From the NCBI GenBank assembly GCA_900708905.1, contig CAADRB010000020.1, forward strand, positions 2,044,790 through 2,108,789: 64,000 nt of DNA, given 5' to 3'. The position numbers and the translations under genes were made by a program. Within the stretch, counting starts at the first letter, position 1, and each line of letters starts with the position of its first letter. The notes under the pieces are model-generated. The model was not told the DNA's origin, did no database searches, and saw nothing but the letters and a program-made list of their open reading frames with translations. The stretch is from Hymenolepis diminuta. Its lineage: Eukaryota > Platyhelminthes > Cestoda > Cyclophyllidea > Hymenolepididae. Positions 24,401 to 36,700 of the stretch are shown piece by piece.

Positions 24401-24555
24401 TCCACGTTGTCCTGTTTTGCGGGAGGGAGCTTAGCATCAGCACCATCAACCTGATTTTCGTTTTGTTTTTGTTTTTCATTAGCAATCTCGGCCAGCAATT
24501 CCCTTTGAATAAGTAGTAGAAGGCTCAAAAGCACAATGCGAACATCAGATCTCAT
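9055..24555 (-). CDS. HEX: Beta-hexosaminidase (GH20), complete, 14 exons, with C-terminal hydrophobic tail
   Basis: Lysosomal or secreted GH20 enzyme removing terminal beta-linked N-acetylhexosamines. Exons: 24555-24333, 21129-21104, 20029-19826, 17793-17490, 16820-16705, 16629-16519, 14360-14259, 13484-13379, 12075-11871, 11800-11620, 11579-11426, 10028-9917, 9831-9730, 9469-9055. Every junction keeps phase; 786 residues. A signal peptide (1-22, LLSLLLLI) is followed by a Lys/Asn-rich linker, the N-terminal domain (about 84-290) and the catalytic barrel. Active-site equivalents of human HEXA: Arg316 (LDTARH), Asp345 (HLVDDQSF), His399 (PGHT), Asp459-Glu460 (HMGFDEV), Tyr557, Trp601/Glu603 ([10 protein letters not shown]). 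Odd points: Phe458 replaces a usually conserved Gly before the catalytic Asp-Glu. Intron 8 is GC-AG. After the family's normal end (RRGV), about 135 extra residues contain two hydrophobic segments (702-718, 755-775). An alternative donor (CAG/gtatgt, 9434) could splice most of this tail away. Confidence 0.95.
9881..9912 (+). repeat. Short tandem repeat (gactaagtagtat-like unit)
   Basis: A roughly 13-base unit (atgactaagtagt) repeats two to three times in hexosaminidase intron 12, directly next to the exon 12 donor region. Confidence 0.5.
10029..11425 (-). other. Hexosaminidase intron 11
   Basis: Non-coding. Open frames here (for example minus 10490-10759) show no recognisable similarity, and the flanking exons join in phase without them. 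Confidence 0.7.
12076..13378 (-). other. Hexosaminidase intron 8, GC-AG type
   Basis: The upstream exon ends ccag at 13379 and the intron starts gcaagt (13378-13373); it ends with tttag at 12076. The GC donor is required for the phase that rebuilds the conserved Pro-Gly-His motif across the junction (G from one exon plus GT from the next). The remaining intron sequence is AT-rich with nothing else recognised. Confidence 0.9.
14361..16518 (-). other. Hexosaminidase intron 6
   Basis: About 2.2 kb. Two related blocks (tgtgttgtcacatttattccaacatat at about 15112 and tgtgttgtctaattcaacatat at about 15413) lie about 300 bases apart, suggesting an internal duplication or an old element. Open frames at 14786-15073 and 15237-15449 have no recognised similarity. 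Confidence 0.55.
16825..17489 (-). other. Hexosaminidase intron 4 with an antisense open frame
   Basis: Contains a 64-codon plus-strand open frame (16909-17103) of unknown origin, followed in frame after the stop by more protein-like sequence. No domain recognised; it may be a fragment of a mobile element. Confidence 0.35.
18290..18545 (+). repeat. Dispersed repeat family E, copy 1
   Basis: Shares blocks with 30060-30400 and 41960-42230: tctgaatattgcggacatagt / gaatattgggggcgtagtc, a later actaccca..cttttc / actacctctttt block, and ctccttattcatgttttg / ccccttattcaggtgttt. Order and orientation are the same in all three. Confidence 0.45.
19415..19765 (+). repeat. Dispersed repeat family A, copy 2
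   Basis: Nearly identical to 26655-26900 over a core (ggggtagttcggattccaaa then attaaaatgtcatgatt). Its 5' part (gaagcaactgaa..agaaagtc, gcaacgtcagggctac) matches the copy at 60.64 kb, and its 3' part (ccttacatgatagtcagcagc) matches that copy again. Lies in hexosaminidase intron 3. Confidence 0.8.
21020..21030. other. Ambiguous base beside a C-run
   Basis: The only N in the window (21020) sits at the start of a poly-C run (ccccccctccccc), so run length here is uncertain. It is intronic, so no protein is affected. Confidence 0.9.
21130..24332 (-). other. Hexosaminidase intron 1
   Basis: About 3.2 kb. Apart from the SINE candidate near 21.5 kb it is AT-rich. Open frames at 21567-21758, 21827-22165 and 23286-23528 have no recognised similarity. 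The donor at 24332 is a weak gtactt, accepted because it alone gives the phase required by the 26-base exon at 21129-21104. Confidence 0.6.
21474..21580 (+). repeat. tRNA-like SINE candidate, copy 1
   Basis: gatggcgcaatggtcaac resembles a tRNA box A (TGGCNNAATGG) and the following cacgagatcaatgccc a degenerate box B. Downstream blocks (gtggtctgggtgaccaccc, taactgtgg) loosely match the candidates at 25.6 and 51.7 kb. It lies in hexosaminidase intron 1. Confidence 0.35.
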
Positions 24556-24556
24556 G

Positions 24557-24572
24557 CCTGAAAAAATAACTA
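24557..24572 (-). promoter_or_regulatory. Splice acceptor 2 bases before the hexosaminidase ATG
   Basis: On the minus strand a T-rich run ends ttttttcag at 24558, then gc, then ATG at 24555. It is either a cis acceptor for a far 5' UTR exon or a spliced-leader trans-splice site. Only about 75 bases separate it from the AATAAA of the upstream Neto-like gene. Confidence 0.6.
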
Positions 24573-24630
24573 CAGATAAAATAAATGCAAAATTAAAAAA
24601 TGTTAGATTAGACAAAGGTCAGATCAAGTA

Positions 24631-24636
24631 TTTATT
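24631..24636 (-). terminator. Poly(A) signal of the Neto-like gene
   Basis: AATAAA on the minus strand (tttatt on plus), about 112 bases after the Neto-like stop codon and about 75 bases before the hexosaminidase splice acceptor. Confidence 0.6.
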
Positions 24637-24747
24637 CAGTTATTTGGCAAGATTACATTTAAACAAGGAAGCACATACTGAGAAGAAATGAAAAGAGGGA
24701 AGGGCTGGCGCTTATCGATGTTACCCTGATTAGCACATTTAAAAAGA

Positions 24748-27700
24748 TTAAAGTTCAACAGGAAAGGCGATTCTATCGCTACTGACGGTAGTTGATAAAT
24801 TTCTAGTAGACTGTTTTCCACTGCTACCCCCACCGCCAGCACCACCATGTCTGCGACGTCTATGATGGTGGTGATGATAATGTGGTCGAGTAGCAGAGCT
24901 ACTATTGTTGGGGTTATTTGCAGCCGTGCCACGGCTTGAGGACCACGATGGACCTATAGAATGCGAGCTATTGCTCGCAGTTCGCGGTGCACCTTCAGCT
25001 GATTGAGCACCACGTGTGGAGGGACCGCCACCAAAACTGGAGGAGGACTGAGTGTCCACAGCGCGTCCAGAACGTCGTCTTGGACGTCTTGGATCACGTG
25101 ACCCAGTTAGACGGGAACCGCCACTTCCAGAGCCTGTACCTCCACCGATTTCACCCAGATAAACAATTCCGCCATCGGTTATGAGCTGAGAGCTGTCTGG
25201 AGGAGAATTAGGATGTTGGAAGTTGTCAAAACGGTTTGGATGGAGGGGAGGATGTTGAGAAGATGCTGAAGGGGCTTGTTGTTGTGCAGCAGCTGGAGGT
25301 GGTGGACATGGGAGAACATTTGCAGAAGATGGTGAACCGATAAAACAACAAGAATCGTTTGTAGGCTTATTCATTTTCGGATCTGAAATCAAATTGACAC
25401 GATGCAAAAAATTTAAGTCTTACGGGAATGAAATATCCCAGAAATAGTTAATATAATGCAGAGTCCAGAGTTACATTATTTGTTATCGAATTTCGAGACA
25501 ATCTGAGGTATTAACAATAGTACCCAACCATTCCCAACATTCACCTTAGGTAGAGAAGTGACACCACAGAGCCTCTCTGGTGAGAAACCCAAATTCTACG
25601 GTCACCTTTATCAGCCAGATCTAACCAATGTGGTTGACTGTTTCATTTTGTGTATGTGCCACTATGGACGTCGAACACATGACCATCCAGACTTTACAGG
25701 CTAGCATGTTAATCGCCACACCATCAGTATTATTAATATTATTGTAAATTTGCAATCTCACTTTTAGGTGATATAATAAGAGAAGCCTGAATCCCTAAAG
25801 AGGAGATTTGACTATCTATCATTCTTAAGTATTTAAATGCAAATGGAACGAACGACATGGACTAAACAAAAACAATCGACTGAAAAGAGATTAATATAAA
25901 AATCTCGATATCCAAGCACCAAACAAACGTGATCAAAAAGAAACGATGAATACGGTTATGATTATGATAGAATCTCTAGTTACGAAATGAATACAATAGT
26001 CTTTCGAAGATCTTGAACAGAAGAATTCAACGAAACCCCACTAAATTATACGTAAGCAGTTAACAAAATAGGGCAGATTAAAAAAGGAATTGAATTAAAT
26101 TTAACATGAAATGAAGACCGGTTTTTGTTAAGACATCAGAGAGCATGGCTTGTTGAGTGTTTCGTTCTCAAGAAAACAATCAAATGCCCCTACATTCAGA
26201 CACAATATACTTTTCAAGATTATCGTTTTCGGACAATGATTTTCTTGATTATATTTAAACCTTTGTCTTCTCTTCTTAAATTTTTAAAAAATTTATATGC
26301 ATTTCAAGAAAACAAGAAGTGTTTACACTTGTCCACCCCCAATAACATAAAAGGTATCTGACTTACAAAATAATTGAGAAAGAATGAGGAATAGTGCTTT
26401 TTGCCCAAAATAAAAAGAAATAAATAGGAAATATGATGCCTTAAGACTCATTGTAAAACGATAGTTAAAACATAAAAGAAACTGACTGGTTTACATGATC
26501 TGGATCAGATTATTTCACGACAAATGACATAAAAAAGGAAAGTACTAGTTATTTAAATTATTAATCCAAAAGGAGTTAGAAGAAAGAGTCAAGGGTAAGT
26601 AATTACCCAGAGTAAAACAAAAAAATGTACGGTGATGATGGGGAGGTGTTCAAAAAAGAGACTGAGAGCAACGTTAAGGTAACAAAGAGTCTTACTCCAT
26701 TCACTTTTGGATCCGAGTTGTACGACAGTTACTGATGGGGTAGTTCGGATTCCAAAATTAAAATGTCATGATTCGTCCCCAGGAATGCAGCCAACGCTTG
26801 TATACGATGTCCAATGCTTATTGACCACGTTTATTAATCCGATTTATGGATTTCGCCAATTCAATCCATTTCTTTCTTCCAATTTTGATTGATTTTTTAA
26901 TAACTCCTTTTTTTACTATTAAGAAGCCAAATCGAACATTTTCGGCTCGTCTGAATGAAAATCATGTACTGAATTACCAAGTTCCGGTTTTTCAAGTTTG
27001 CGTACGTAAATAAAATCTCGTTGCCGTGTTCATTGAGTCACCAAGCCGACAATCATTTTCTTAAAAAAAGGAGCTGTCACTCAAACAACAGATATTATGT
27101 CTATCTTCTGAATCTGAGCCATGATACACTTCAGGGGCAGACTACATTAAATCAGTAGACACTTAGCCTCACATTAATTATATTTATTTTAGCTTCTCTA
27201 AGTTTAATTTACACATACTGATTTTGACGCGTTAATTGATGGGCCAACTGAAGACTTTTCTAATAGAGCCTCAAAAACAATTGTTAGCCCTTTGAAATCG
27301 CAAAAGTGATCTACCTCATCAACTCTTTCCACTCTTTGTAACTCTGTGTGTGACCTCGTAACTCCCCTCCCCCCTCTACTCAGAGAGTCGTTGTCCGTCA
27401 TCATCAAAACTACAGACTAGGTAAAGTCTAATGAAGTCAAACAAGAAACTTTATCCCTCACACCTTAATTCTGCTATAAATCCCAAGCATGTTAGAAATA
27501 GATTCGTAATTTTGCTAGACCAAAATAAAGTGCACGCCTCCACCCAGCGTACATCAGTGGGAAAAGTAATCTGGGAGCCCAGTTTGGCCATTGGCTTGAT
27601 CAGGCTACATGACCATCGATCGCTCCCTCAGTTGACGAGAGGTTTGTGGAAAATTGGTTGCTATCCCTTAACATTAGAACTCTTTGGTCCTTGATCCTTA

Positions 27701-30700
27701 TTTCCATCTTTCATACATCTTATAGACTTTAGGCCAAATCATATTTACTTGACTTATCCATTTGATGTGTCTTAATAAGGACATTTAAGATCACACTCCC
27801 TACATTAGTCCGTGACATTAGGAATCACTCCATAAAGACCGTGGAATTTTTCTTACTTTCGATAAGCAGTAGAGAACTGTACTAATTACAAATCGTCTTA
27901 TTAATATTTTATTAAAATCAACCAATACTCCTTCATAGATTGAATCTTCTACAAAGAGGGATCAAAAATGCTTATACCGCCTAATACAACACTCAGATCA
28001 ATTACACTATATTAAGTTCTACTTTAGACAACGGGGTATCTCATTGAGTTTTGCTTAGGTAATTAGTTTAAACGTGCTTAACTGATAAGTAAAATATGCC
28101 TTAACTTGACCTATCTTGCCTTCGCAATGCTAAAATTGTAAACTACGGAATATCACATAAGGTCATTTGACTTCTCAACCATTGGAAAAAAAGTAAGATG
28201 AAGCGGCAAGATCGAACCTTCCTGATTTAACAACACCAATCAATAAGCGATAGCTATCGTAGAGAAGCATTTGCTACAATACAGGGGACGAATAATTAAA
28301 TTTGAATTTTGGAATGCGAACTGCCCATTTGGTAAATATTGTACAACTCGAGCCCAAAAATCAAATGAAGTTCGACTCTTTGATATCTTGATGTTGCTTG
28401 CTTTTTCTTCTTAATCCCCCTCATTTACCATTCGTTGGACTTACTGTTATTCAATGTCCGTTGATTCCCATAAACATTTTTGTATTACCGTGAGTAATAA
28501 AAATAATGTCTTAACTTATCTCTTCTCTTTTTAAAAGTGGATGCCATAAATCATAAAAAAGACTATTCATTCTCAGACCTAAGCAAAAATTAATCCTTAA
28601 AAGATTCTATTTACACCGACTACTGATTTTTAGATAATGTTGATAAGACGAAACAAAGCATGGTAATAGGGAGCCGACAAACAAAGCTCAAAGTAGTAGC
28701 GTTGCTTTATCTCAAAATCGCCCATCATCCCTATCAATATGCAGGGGGCAAGCCGCTCATGAGACAGTTATTCGGGTTACATAGTGTCAACAATCCAAGG
28801 ATGTTTTGATCTTCGACATCAGCAATAAAATGAAGACGTCTTGTATTCATATTTAGTCTGTTGAGCTAATAAAGTATCTGAAGTAACTGCACTTTTATCT
28901 TATCTGCAGCAATTACTCTAGTCACATTCTGTAAGAAAATGCGTTGATTTTTCGTCTTCATGTTTCCATGACTCAATCCCTATCTGTCACATTTAGACAA
29001 GGTTATCGATTCTCCTTTTTTCTATAACTGTGCCGTTTCATTTAAAAGTACACTTTTCCTCATAACTTCATGCGCGTCCTTGCCCAGGTGACTATGTCCA
29101 CCCACATACACCCATATACACATACAGACACACTTGTCCGTTATCTGCTCGTAAGCTTCGCCCTCATCTCCTCTCCTTCATCCCTCTCTTTTATCTTCTC
29201 AAACGCTTATCAATAACCTAGGTAACTCCTTTGTGTTCTATTTCTTAGACCAGCTGTTTGCTGGTGTTGACTACTCGCTATAGTCTTAGCTCCTACGACC
29301 TGGTGCTGGTTCATTAGTTCCTGCAATTCGGTGATCCAGTGAGCTTCCCCCCTTCTGCGCAACAAAAGCTAAATTGGTGACCTCGTTTTCTGTTACTCCA
29401 AGTTGAATATTAGCTTAATTTATCATATATAATCTGATCTTTGATTATCTGAGGAGACAGATGTATCTACCTTCCATTCTCAATCTAAAAATTAATCAAC
29501 TCTGAAAACTGAGGTCATAAACGACCTAATAATCAGATCCCGAGATTTGAAGGTAGAAAAGTTGGGTCATAATACACTGGTAAACAGACGACCTGATGAA
29601 TTCCGGATTCAGGTGAAGTAAGATTTTTTGATGCACCGACTTGCACTCTCTACGTCTACCTGATTCTCCTAATTTTCATATTGTATAACAATCTCTCTGT
29701 TTCCTTACTATCCCGAAATAAAAATCGCAATTTTGGGTAATACTAATAAAGCAGCTAACCGGACTAGTATAATTTGAAATCAGACTGTCTATACCAATTA
29801 TAAGTGACCTTTTTCTCGTTTTCATCATGCCTCGTCTATCAATCGAGGGTGTCACCACCACAAACGCCTGAATCTTCTTAAATTGTTTTGACTAGATATA
29901 TAGCATTTAATTAACAATCCCCCGTCTGGACCTGGCCTGTTTAGACAACGTCCCACTTCGGAGATACCTATGGAAGAGAGCCAAACAACATAGGGCCAAA
30001 AACCATATGAACACCTGATCAAGCTCAGAGTTAGCCACATATTAAGTATTCAGTAAGAAATCTGCAAATTGGCTCATAGCTCTGTTTTGTTAAAAGCATT
30101 TTAGCTTGTACCCACTGGCTGCTATTGGCCATTAGGAAAGATAAACACATCAAATGGCATGATCAACTATTCAATTTTTGCCGCCTGATCAATTAGATCT
30201 AAATATCGCGGACATAAACTCACGCGCAAATCCAGATATTAATTACTGAGACTGGAACTTTAGAGCATGACGCATTTAAATATTCTCATATACTTAAATT
30301 TGAAGTACCTGATGAATTCAGAAATTGACTAGAGAATCTTTAGATGACTTAACTTTACCCACTTCTATTCCTTTTCTTCTGTTAGAAGTTTTATTAAATT
30401 TTTCTCCTGTACGATATTTGATAAAATATACTTATCGACTTACACCTAATCTCGCAACTTGAATAAAGCTATTTATTTTAGCATGAGGTTGTAACATAAT
30501 TAGTTGAGGACGATTAAATCCAAATGTTTTCTGATAAAAAAGAACACGTTATACACCAAATAAAACGAATTCCAAGTGACTTCATATACGTTACATCCGT
30601 ATGTTCCAAATGTCAAAAACAGGTGTGGCTGAATCGTGAATCGTCATCCGTTTGATTTCTTAATTGCTGACAGGGACTTTTGAGAAGAAGCACATTCAAT

Positions 30701-33700
30701 TTTGAAGAAACCTGATTGACAACTTTTGCAATCCTCACAAACCCGATAGAGATGAGAGAGAGGACACACACAAGTCAGTTAGATACAAAACTAACTTTAA
30801 CTATTATGACCTTGAGGTATGTATATAACAATGAGGTTATTTTCTCAAGGGAAAGTAGTAAGAATATATTTTCTTTCACATTAAAAATGATATTTGCGCC
30901 TTGAAAAAAACCCTAACAAATAACTGAAAATAATCAGATTATTTTGAGAGATACCATCTAACGGAAGATGCATAAATATATAAGATTTTCTAGTAAACCA
31001 CAAACTTTCTAGTTTGAATGCCTGTCCCTAGTTGCGGACATTATAGACATCTACTTTATTGTACTACGCCTTCCTTTACTAGCTTTAATAAGCATAGTTG
31101 GTCACGCTATTCAATGCACATGAACATTCAGTGTCAAGGCCATATGGATTTAATTTTCCTGCTGGTGAAAGAAATGATCAATCGCACTAGTATAAATAGG
31201 GATAATTTATCACCAGAGATGCTTCAGAATATCACTATCCTATACAAGATGAAAAGCAGGGTTTGGAACTTATTTAAAATATTATAAATAGGTGAACAAA
31301 CAAATCGACTAACCAGAAATTCTACTGGGAGGTGGTAGAGGAGATTGATTATGCGATGGCATTGCCATTGGTTGGCTATTCTGCGTAGGAATCGGCTGTT
31401 GCTGTGGATACCACTGAGGTTGGTGAGGTTGTGTCGGGGGTGGAGGACAGCAGACAGTTTGCATATTCCAAACCGCCGGATTAGGATGGGGCCGTTGATT
31501 CTGAAAGTGTCTAAGCATTGGTGAGTTGGATGAAAGCTGCTGTTGCTGGTATAAATCTCCGATCGATTTTCCTGGAGCATTCATCATCTGTTGTTGGTGT
31601 TGTAACATCTGACTCGGAAAGGCTTCAGGAGATTTGTGCATTCCATTAAGAAACGCAGAATGGTCTACATGTTGTCCACCCAGTTCACCGCTTATTGGGC
31701 GATTCGCTCCGTTGAATACTGTGATCCCGACAGTGTTGATTGAATTGAAATTGTCAGAGTTGGAGCGCTTTCGACAACAGTAACAGACTACACATCCAAG
31801 ACAGAGTACTACAAATAGGGTAACTGCAATTACTATAGAGACGGTGGTAGTCAGTCCAAGGGAAAGAAAGTGATTGAAGAATCCTTTGTCCGAGTCTACA
31901 AAAAAATGACAATCGTGAAATTTAGAAAACTCGACCTCGCACAGACATGTTAAGATGTTACCAAAACCATTAAATATTAGCTCAACAATATTGGCACTTA
32001 CTCTAGTTAAAGAAGTTTAAACTGGAACCTGTTTTAGAGAGATTGTTTTCGGATATCTATTTTGAGAACAGGGAAGTTAGGAAACCACAACATGCATTTC
32101 GAACAGATAGTTTTTGCAAAGTAAGACTCAGCGCAGGGATGTTTAGTTTATGCTGCTATCATCTATATGCCTACTAGATATCGCAAGGCCACAGATGACT
32201 CAGACGCAATGCGGTTACTCCAAGGTTAAATAACTCCGGACCGATAGAATCTTTTGTCCGATTAACTGCAGGCTGGCAGGACCAGAGCGCGCCCGCATGC
32301 AAATGCTCTACTTAGGAGCACTTGCTGTATTGTTCATATCAAGATAAAGAATCAACCCTGTGGCTTTGACCTTTTTTGTCATTTTCTATTAATATTACAC
32401 CTGTAGACAGTCTAACCTCTGATAAAAAGGACATTCTGATAGTGACAGTTAGATAATGAGTCTAGACTGGAAAAAGCTGCTATCAATTCAGAAGTGATCT
32501 GACCTTCATCTTTAAGACGATGTTTCTAAAACTCCACCGGTTGAAAAGTATTATTTTTATTTTACTTCTTCAGAGGAGTTGAGTGTAATCTAAGAAGATG
32601 CATTAGAGGCCTTCTGATTGAAGGCAAATATTTAGATAGTTATTATCAATTTGCCCGGGCTAGGATAAAAAAATGAAATGTAGATATATCGACAATCATA
32701 TAAAATCACAAACATCCTGGTCAAGCTTTTGTGACTCATGGATTCATTAGTGTCAAATTCGCTTAGCCAGATCTGCAATTTTATGATTATAGGTGGATCA
32801 TATTAAAGGGCAGATGACATGCAAATGTTAGTATTTCGGTTGTGATAGTTCAACAGTAACCTGGGAATTACTCTCAGTGAATAACTATTACAGGAGAAAT
32901 TAGATTTGAATCAGGAGTATTGGATACTAAACCTACTTCTTAATGATTTAACTGAGTTCCGTGAAAACTCAGAGCATAGGAAGCCGAAAGGCGGTCCCTA
33001 GTAGGGTTTTAAGTTAAAATGTCGTCATACTAGCCTCTACTAAGATTTTGCAAATTTTGATAAAAGCTTCCTTCCTTTAACGAACTAGGTAGAACTAACT
33101 TGTACGATATTTGTAATGATATCGTAATGCCTACGTACTCTCTCCGTACCGTTTCATAACATCTTGACAGCTAAGTTTATACATGATGAATGGGAAAATT
33201 TTTAACAAATCCGGTAATGGTCTGACCTTAAAAAGACAAAAAATAGAAAAAAGGCTTCTATCTCTGTAATAAATTTCCTTGGAGATGTAGTACTTCTTCC
33301 TTCTCTCCATTTATTATATTGAGTCTAATTTAAATGCCTTATACTATTCAAACAAGCAGATCCATAGGTTTGAGAATTTGGTACTGTGATCATTTTTCAA
33401 GTGTAGGCATAGCCGCAGCATTATTTCAATGGCACCAAGTTATATCACAATTATAAATGATTTTTTCCCTTTTTTTTCTATTAAAAATAATTTTTACTTT
33501 AGCCAAAGAATTTCAAGTTGCCTTCCCGAACTTTCAGTTAGAATGATCTCCCAAATATAGGGAGAAAGGTCCCAATAATTTGCTCTTTGAGAGATTTTCA
33601 AAATTACGTGTTGTTTATTCTGTCCAAAGTCTAGTAATGGGAACTCAAGAGAAAACATCACCCGGCCAAATTTGGCGTAACCATATGAAAATTCACTCAA

Positions 33701-36700
33701 GCTACCTTCTCAGTGGGCCAATAAGGACTTAGCTATCAGCGTTGCGCAAATGCTTAAGGTATTCAGATCAGCTTGCACAAACGCGGCGCGACCAGTGAAT
33801 GTATGCCAGCGAAAGGAAAAGGGGAGGGGAGTGAACAGAAAAATGATGACTCATATAGACACACCTCCGTATGTCCATGTTCACATACACAACTGTCATG
33901 CTGCTATCGTAATCAGTCCATCAACAAAAAGTACTCCTACTAACCGAAAGAAGAGGTTATAGTAAGCATGAGAGAATGAAGAGTAAGGCTAACTCTAAAA
34001 TTAATGCTCCACAAAGTCATGACATCCTAAGATCTAGCTCAGTGGGTTCCTCTAGCAAATCTCACAGTCAATATTCGACGAAGACTTCTATGAAATCTTC
34101 CAAGTTATTTTACCCTAAAGCTCTTTGCGTTATAAGGTACCAAGGAGTACCAGAAAACTTGCACTATATCATGGCTAAGACAAATCAATCAAGACGCATA
34201 AGTCTTTGGTTTGACCAGTTAACAATGCTTATTGCCGTCTCTAAAAGCGTAGATCCCAACTCCCAAGGGAATTCGAGCGAAAAAGAGAGAAGTGCAAGGC
34301 TGCAAAGTGTATGTAAATGTTCGCAGAAAAGAGAGTGATGAACTATCTATGAGATCCCTGTTCCTCAAGTGCAACGACCAACAAGAACTTACAGTACTGA
34401 CTTGAGCTGAAATATGGCATATCAAAATATTATCCTCAGCGTTTACATTAAATTCACTGAGAGTTTCTTCAAAGAATCGTTTGAGAAAGCAACTTATTTT
34501 TTCCAGGTTCAGTAGTAAAGACGCTGAAGATCTAGAATCCCATGGGCCGAATCTCCCCAATCTTTGCTCAAATTGTAACTCTACAGTTGGACATCTGTTT
34601 GTCCGCTTAGTACAGAGGCACATTATATCTAGTAGTAAGCGAAAAGTATTTCCACGTCCTTGTCTAAAGAGAATGAGTTAAATACGTGAAAATTTGTGTC
34701 ACCTTATGGTTGGGCGTTTACTTTTTGTTAAAATATTAACACCGATTGTAGGCAAGAGAAAATGGGAGGGCTTGGTGGTAGATACAAGGCGTTACTAAGC
34801 CCCTATCTCATCATTCATCCATCAATTGGGTAATCTGAATTTCACCGTAACCTGCACTTCCATTGAGATTGAGGACACACACAACACAGGGGAGAAAGTA
34901 CGAATGATTCAGCCCATCGAGGTAGATAATATTTTATACAGCCTGGGAGTTCCTAACACTCATTCGTGTCTAGGGGCGGGAAACTACTTGGTTGAGCTTG
35001 GTTTATGGTTTAAAACTAACTTCGACTATCCTTAAGGTGATCTTACCAATCTGGATCATTTGTCGCCATTTCCCCTTTCAGTGCTATCTATGATATGAAA
35101 AGGGTAATAATAGAATAGACAATAGAAGAAATTCGAATAAGAAGCGACAAGTTTGAGGAAGATTGGTAAGTCAAAGAATCAAGAATTAATTACTGCGTCT
35201 AGACTTTGAAATCGGCAGTGTGGTAGATAGGTAAACTCTCTTTGAGACACGGCGACTTGAGTATGACTGACTTCCCTCTGTCGTCCAAGTTTGTCTCGTT
35301 TGTTCATCTAAACGGTTTTAATGGGCACAGTAAAATACAATACAATCTAGTCAAAACGTGTCCTCTTTGAGATTTTATGAACTCTTTGTACGTAGTCCTC
35401 AAAATGTCAAACTTTCTGCATTTAAACTTTTTGTACTAGACTATGTTTCAGATTAAACACAAGAAAAATCTGCATGGTACGGCATCGCATACATCGTCTT
35501 TTCATTTATATCTTATAAAATCCATTTCCAGAGGGCCAGCAAGTTTACGATATTCTATTCAAGCTCACTTACAAAGAGTCAGTGACACTGAACGTCTACA
35601 CAGAAAATAAACTTTTTTCCGCATATTTCTTTATTGTGGTTGGTATTTACATATTTAAGAGATGAATCTTCCAGTTGGATTCAGTTTCTACAATTCTCTG
35701 ATTCTACCATCGAACACCTATTTTGCATTTGCTTCCGATTATATACAACATTTTAGATTTTCTGATTTCCGATAATTGGATTTTCAAATAGTAGTCCGAC
35801 TATAAAGGCATGCCATAATAGTGTTTTTTAGAGGGGACTTTTCCGTCAGGATTCAAATATTCATTTTTTCTACTATATAAGGCTAATAGCGTGCATCGAT
35901 ATGTATTCTTAACGATCTACAATCTATTCCCACCGCATCAGTTGAGTCTTACTAATGAACTGTGACAAAATTCGAGTTCCTCTAAAAAGAGGCTACATTA
36001 TGCTATTTTAATACCTAGATGAGTGTTAGAAACTGCGTCAGGAGTTATAATCTAATACAATTTCATATTTCAGTTGGTCTTAAATTCGATATTAATTTCT
36101 CTTAATATGGTAAGTTCACATAATAAAACGATATCTCCTCTTAATTCTAAGAAAAAACAAGAGACCATGCTTTAAAAGATGACGCTCTTACATGGAAACA
36201 GTGTAAATTGCCATTAACTATCGACATAGCCTTAGAATTTGATCAGCAGAAATTGTTGAATGCTTCCAACAGCAGTTATTTTACCGTTCATCTGTAGAAT
36301 ATTTTTTCATGCGCCAAATCGACAGGGAGATAAATGACATTTAAACATGATCTAGTGGTACAATTTCTGTAATAGTCACAAATTTTGTTCATGAGTTCTT
36401 CGTGCAGCATCTGACCGAAAAAATTTTCGCATTACACAGAGTTCAGTTCCGAATTTAAACATTTAAAAATCCACAACCACGCATTTGTTCCTAAATATAT
36501 ACGTTTTTTTTACCCTTTTCTGGCACGGACCGTATTTACTCCAACCAAAAATAGGTTGCTTCAAACTAACTGGAAGTAGATAATCTTCGAAGAAAGAATT
36601 CCAAGCTTGAATAAAATTCGATGCGCCCAATGCACTAACATTTACTTTCACAAAATTCCATTATCGCCTAAGAACTTCACTGTTAACTTCCGTTAGCACC

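Larger units (their letters stand above)
25383..31313 (-). other. Neto-like last intron (repeat-bearing)
   Basis: About 5.9 kb with a SINE candidate (25.6 kb), family A (26.7 kb), family C (27.5 kb), an LTR relic (28.9-29.4 kb) and family E (30.1-30.4 kb). The other open frames, such as 26125-26361 and 31018-31287, show no recognised similarity. Confidence 0.65.

Noticed and set aside
24987..25184. Plus-strand frame opposite the Neto-like tail
   Set aside because: By-product of the low-complexity coding sequence on the minus strand.
29590..30330. CTGATGA motifs suggesting hammerhead ribozymes (as in schistosome SINEs)
   Set aside because: The required GAAA and flanking stems are not present in the right arrangement at 29592 or 30308.
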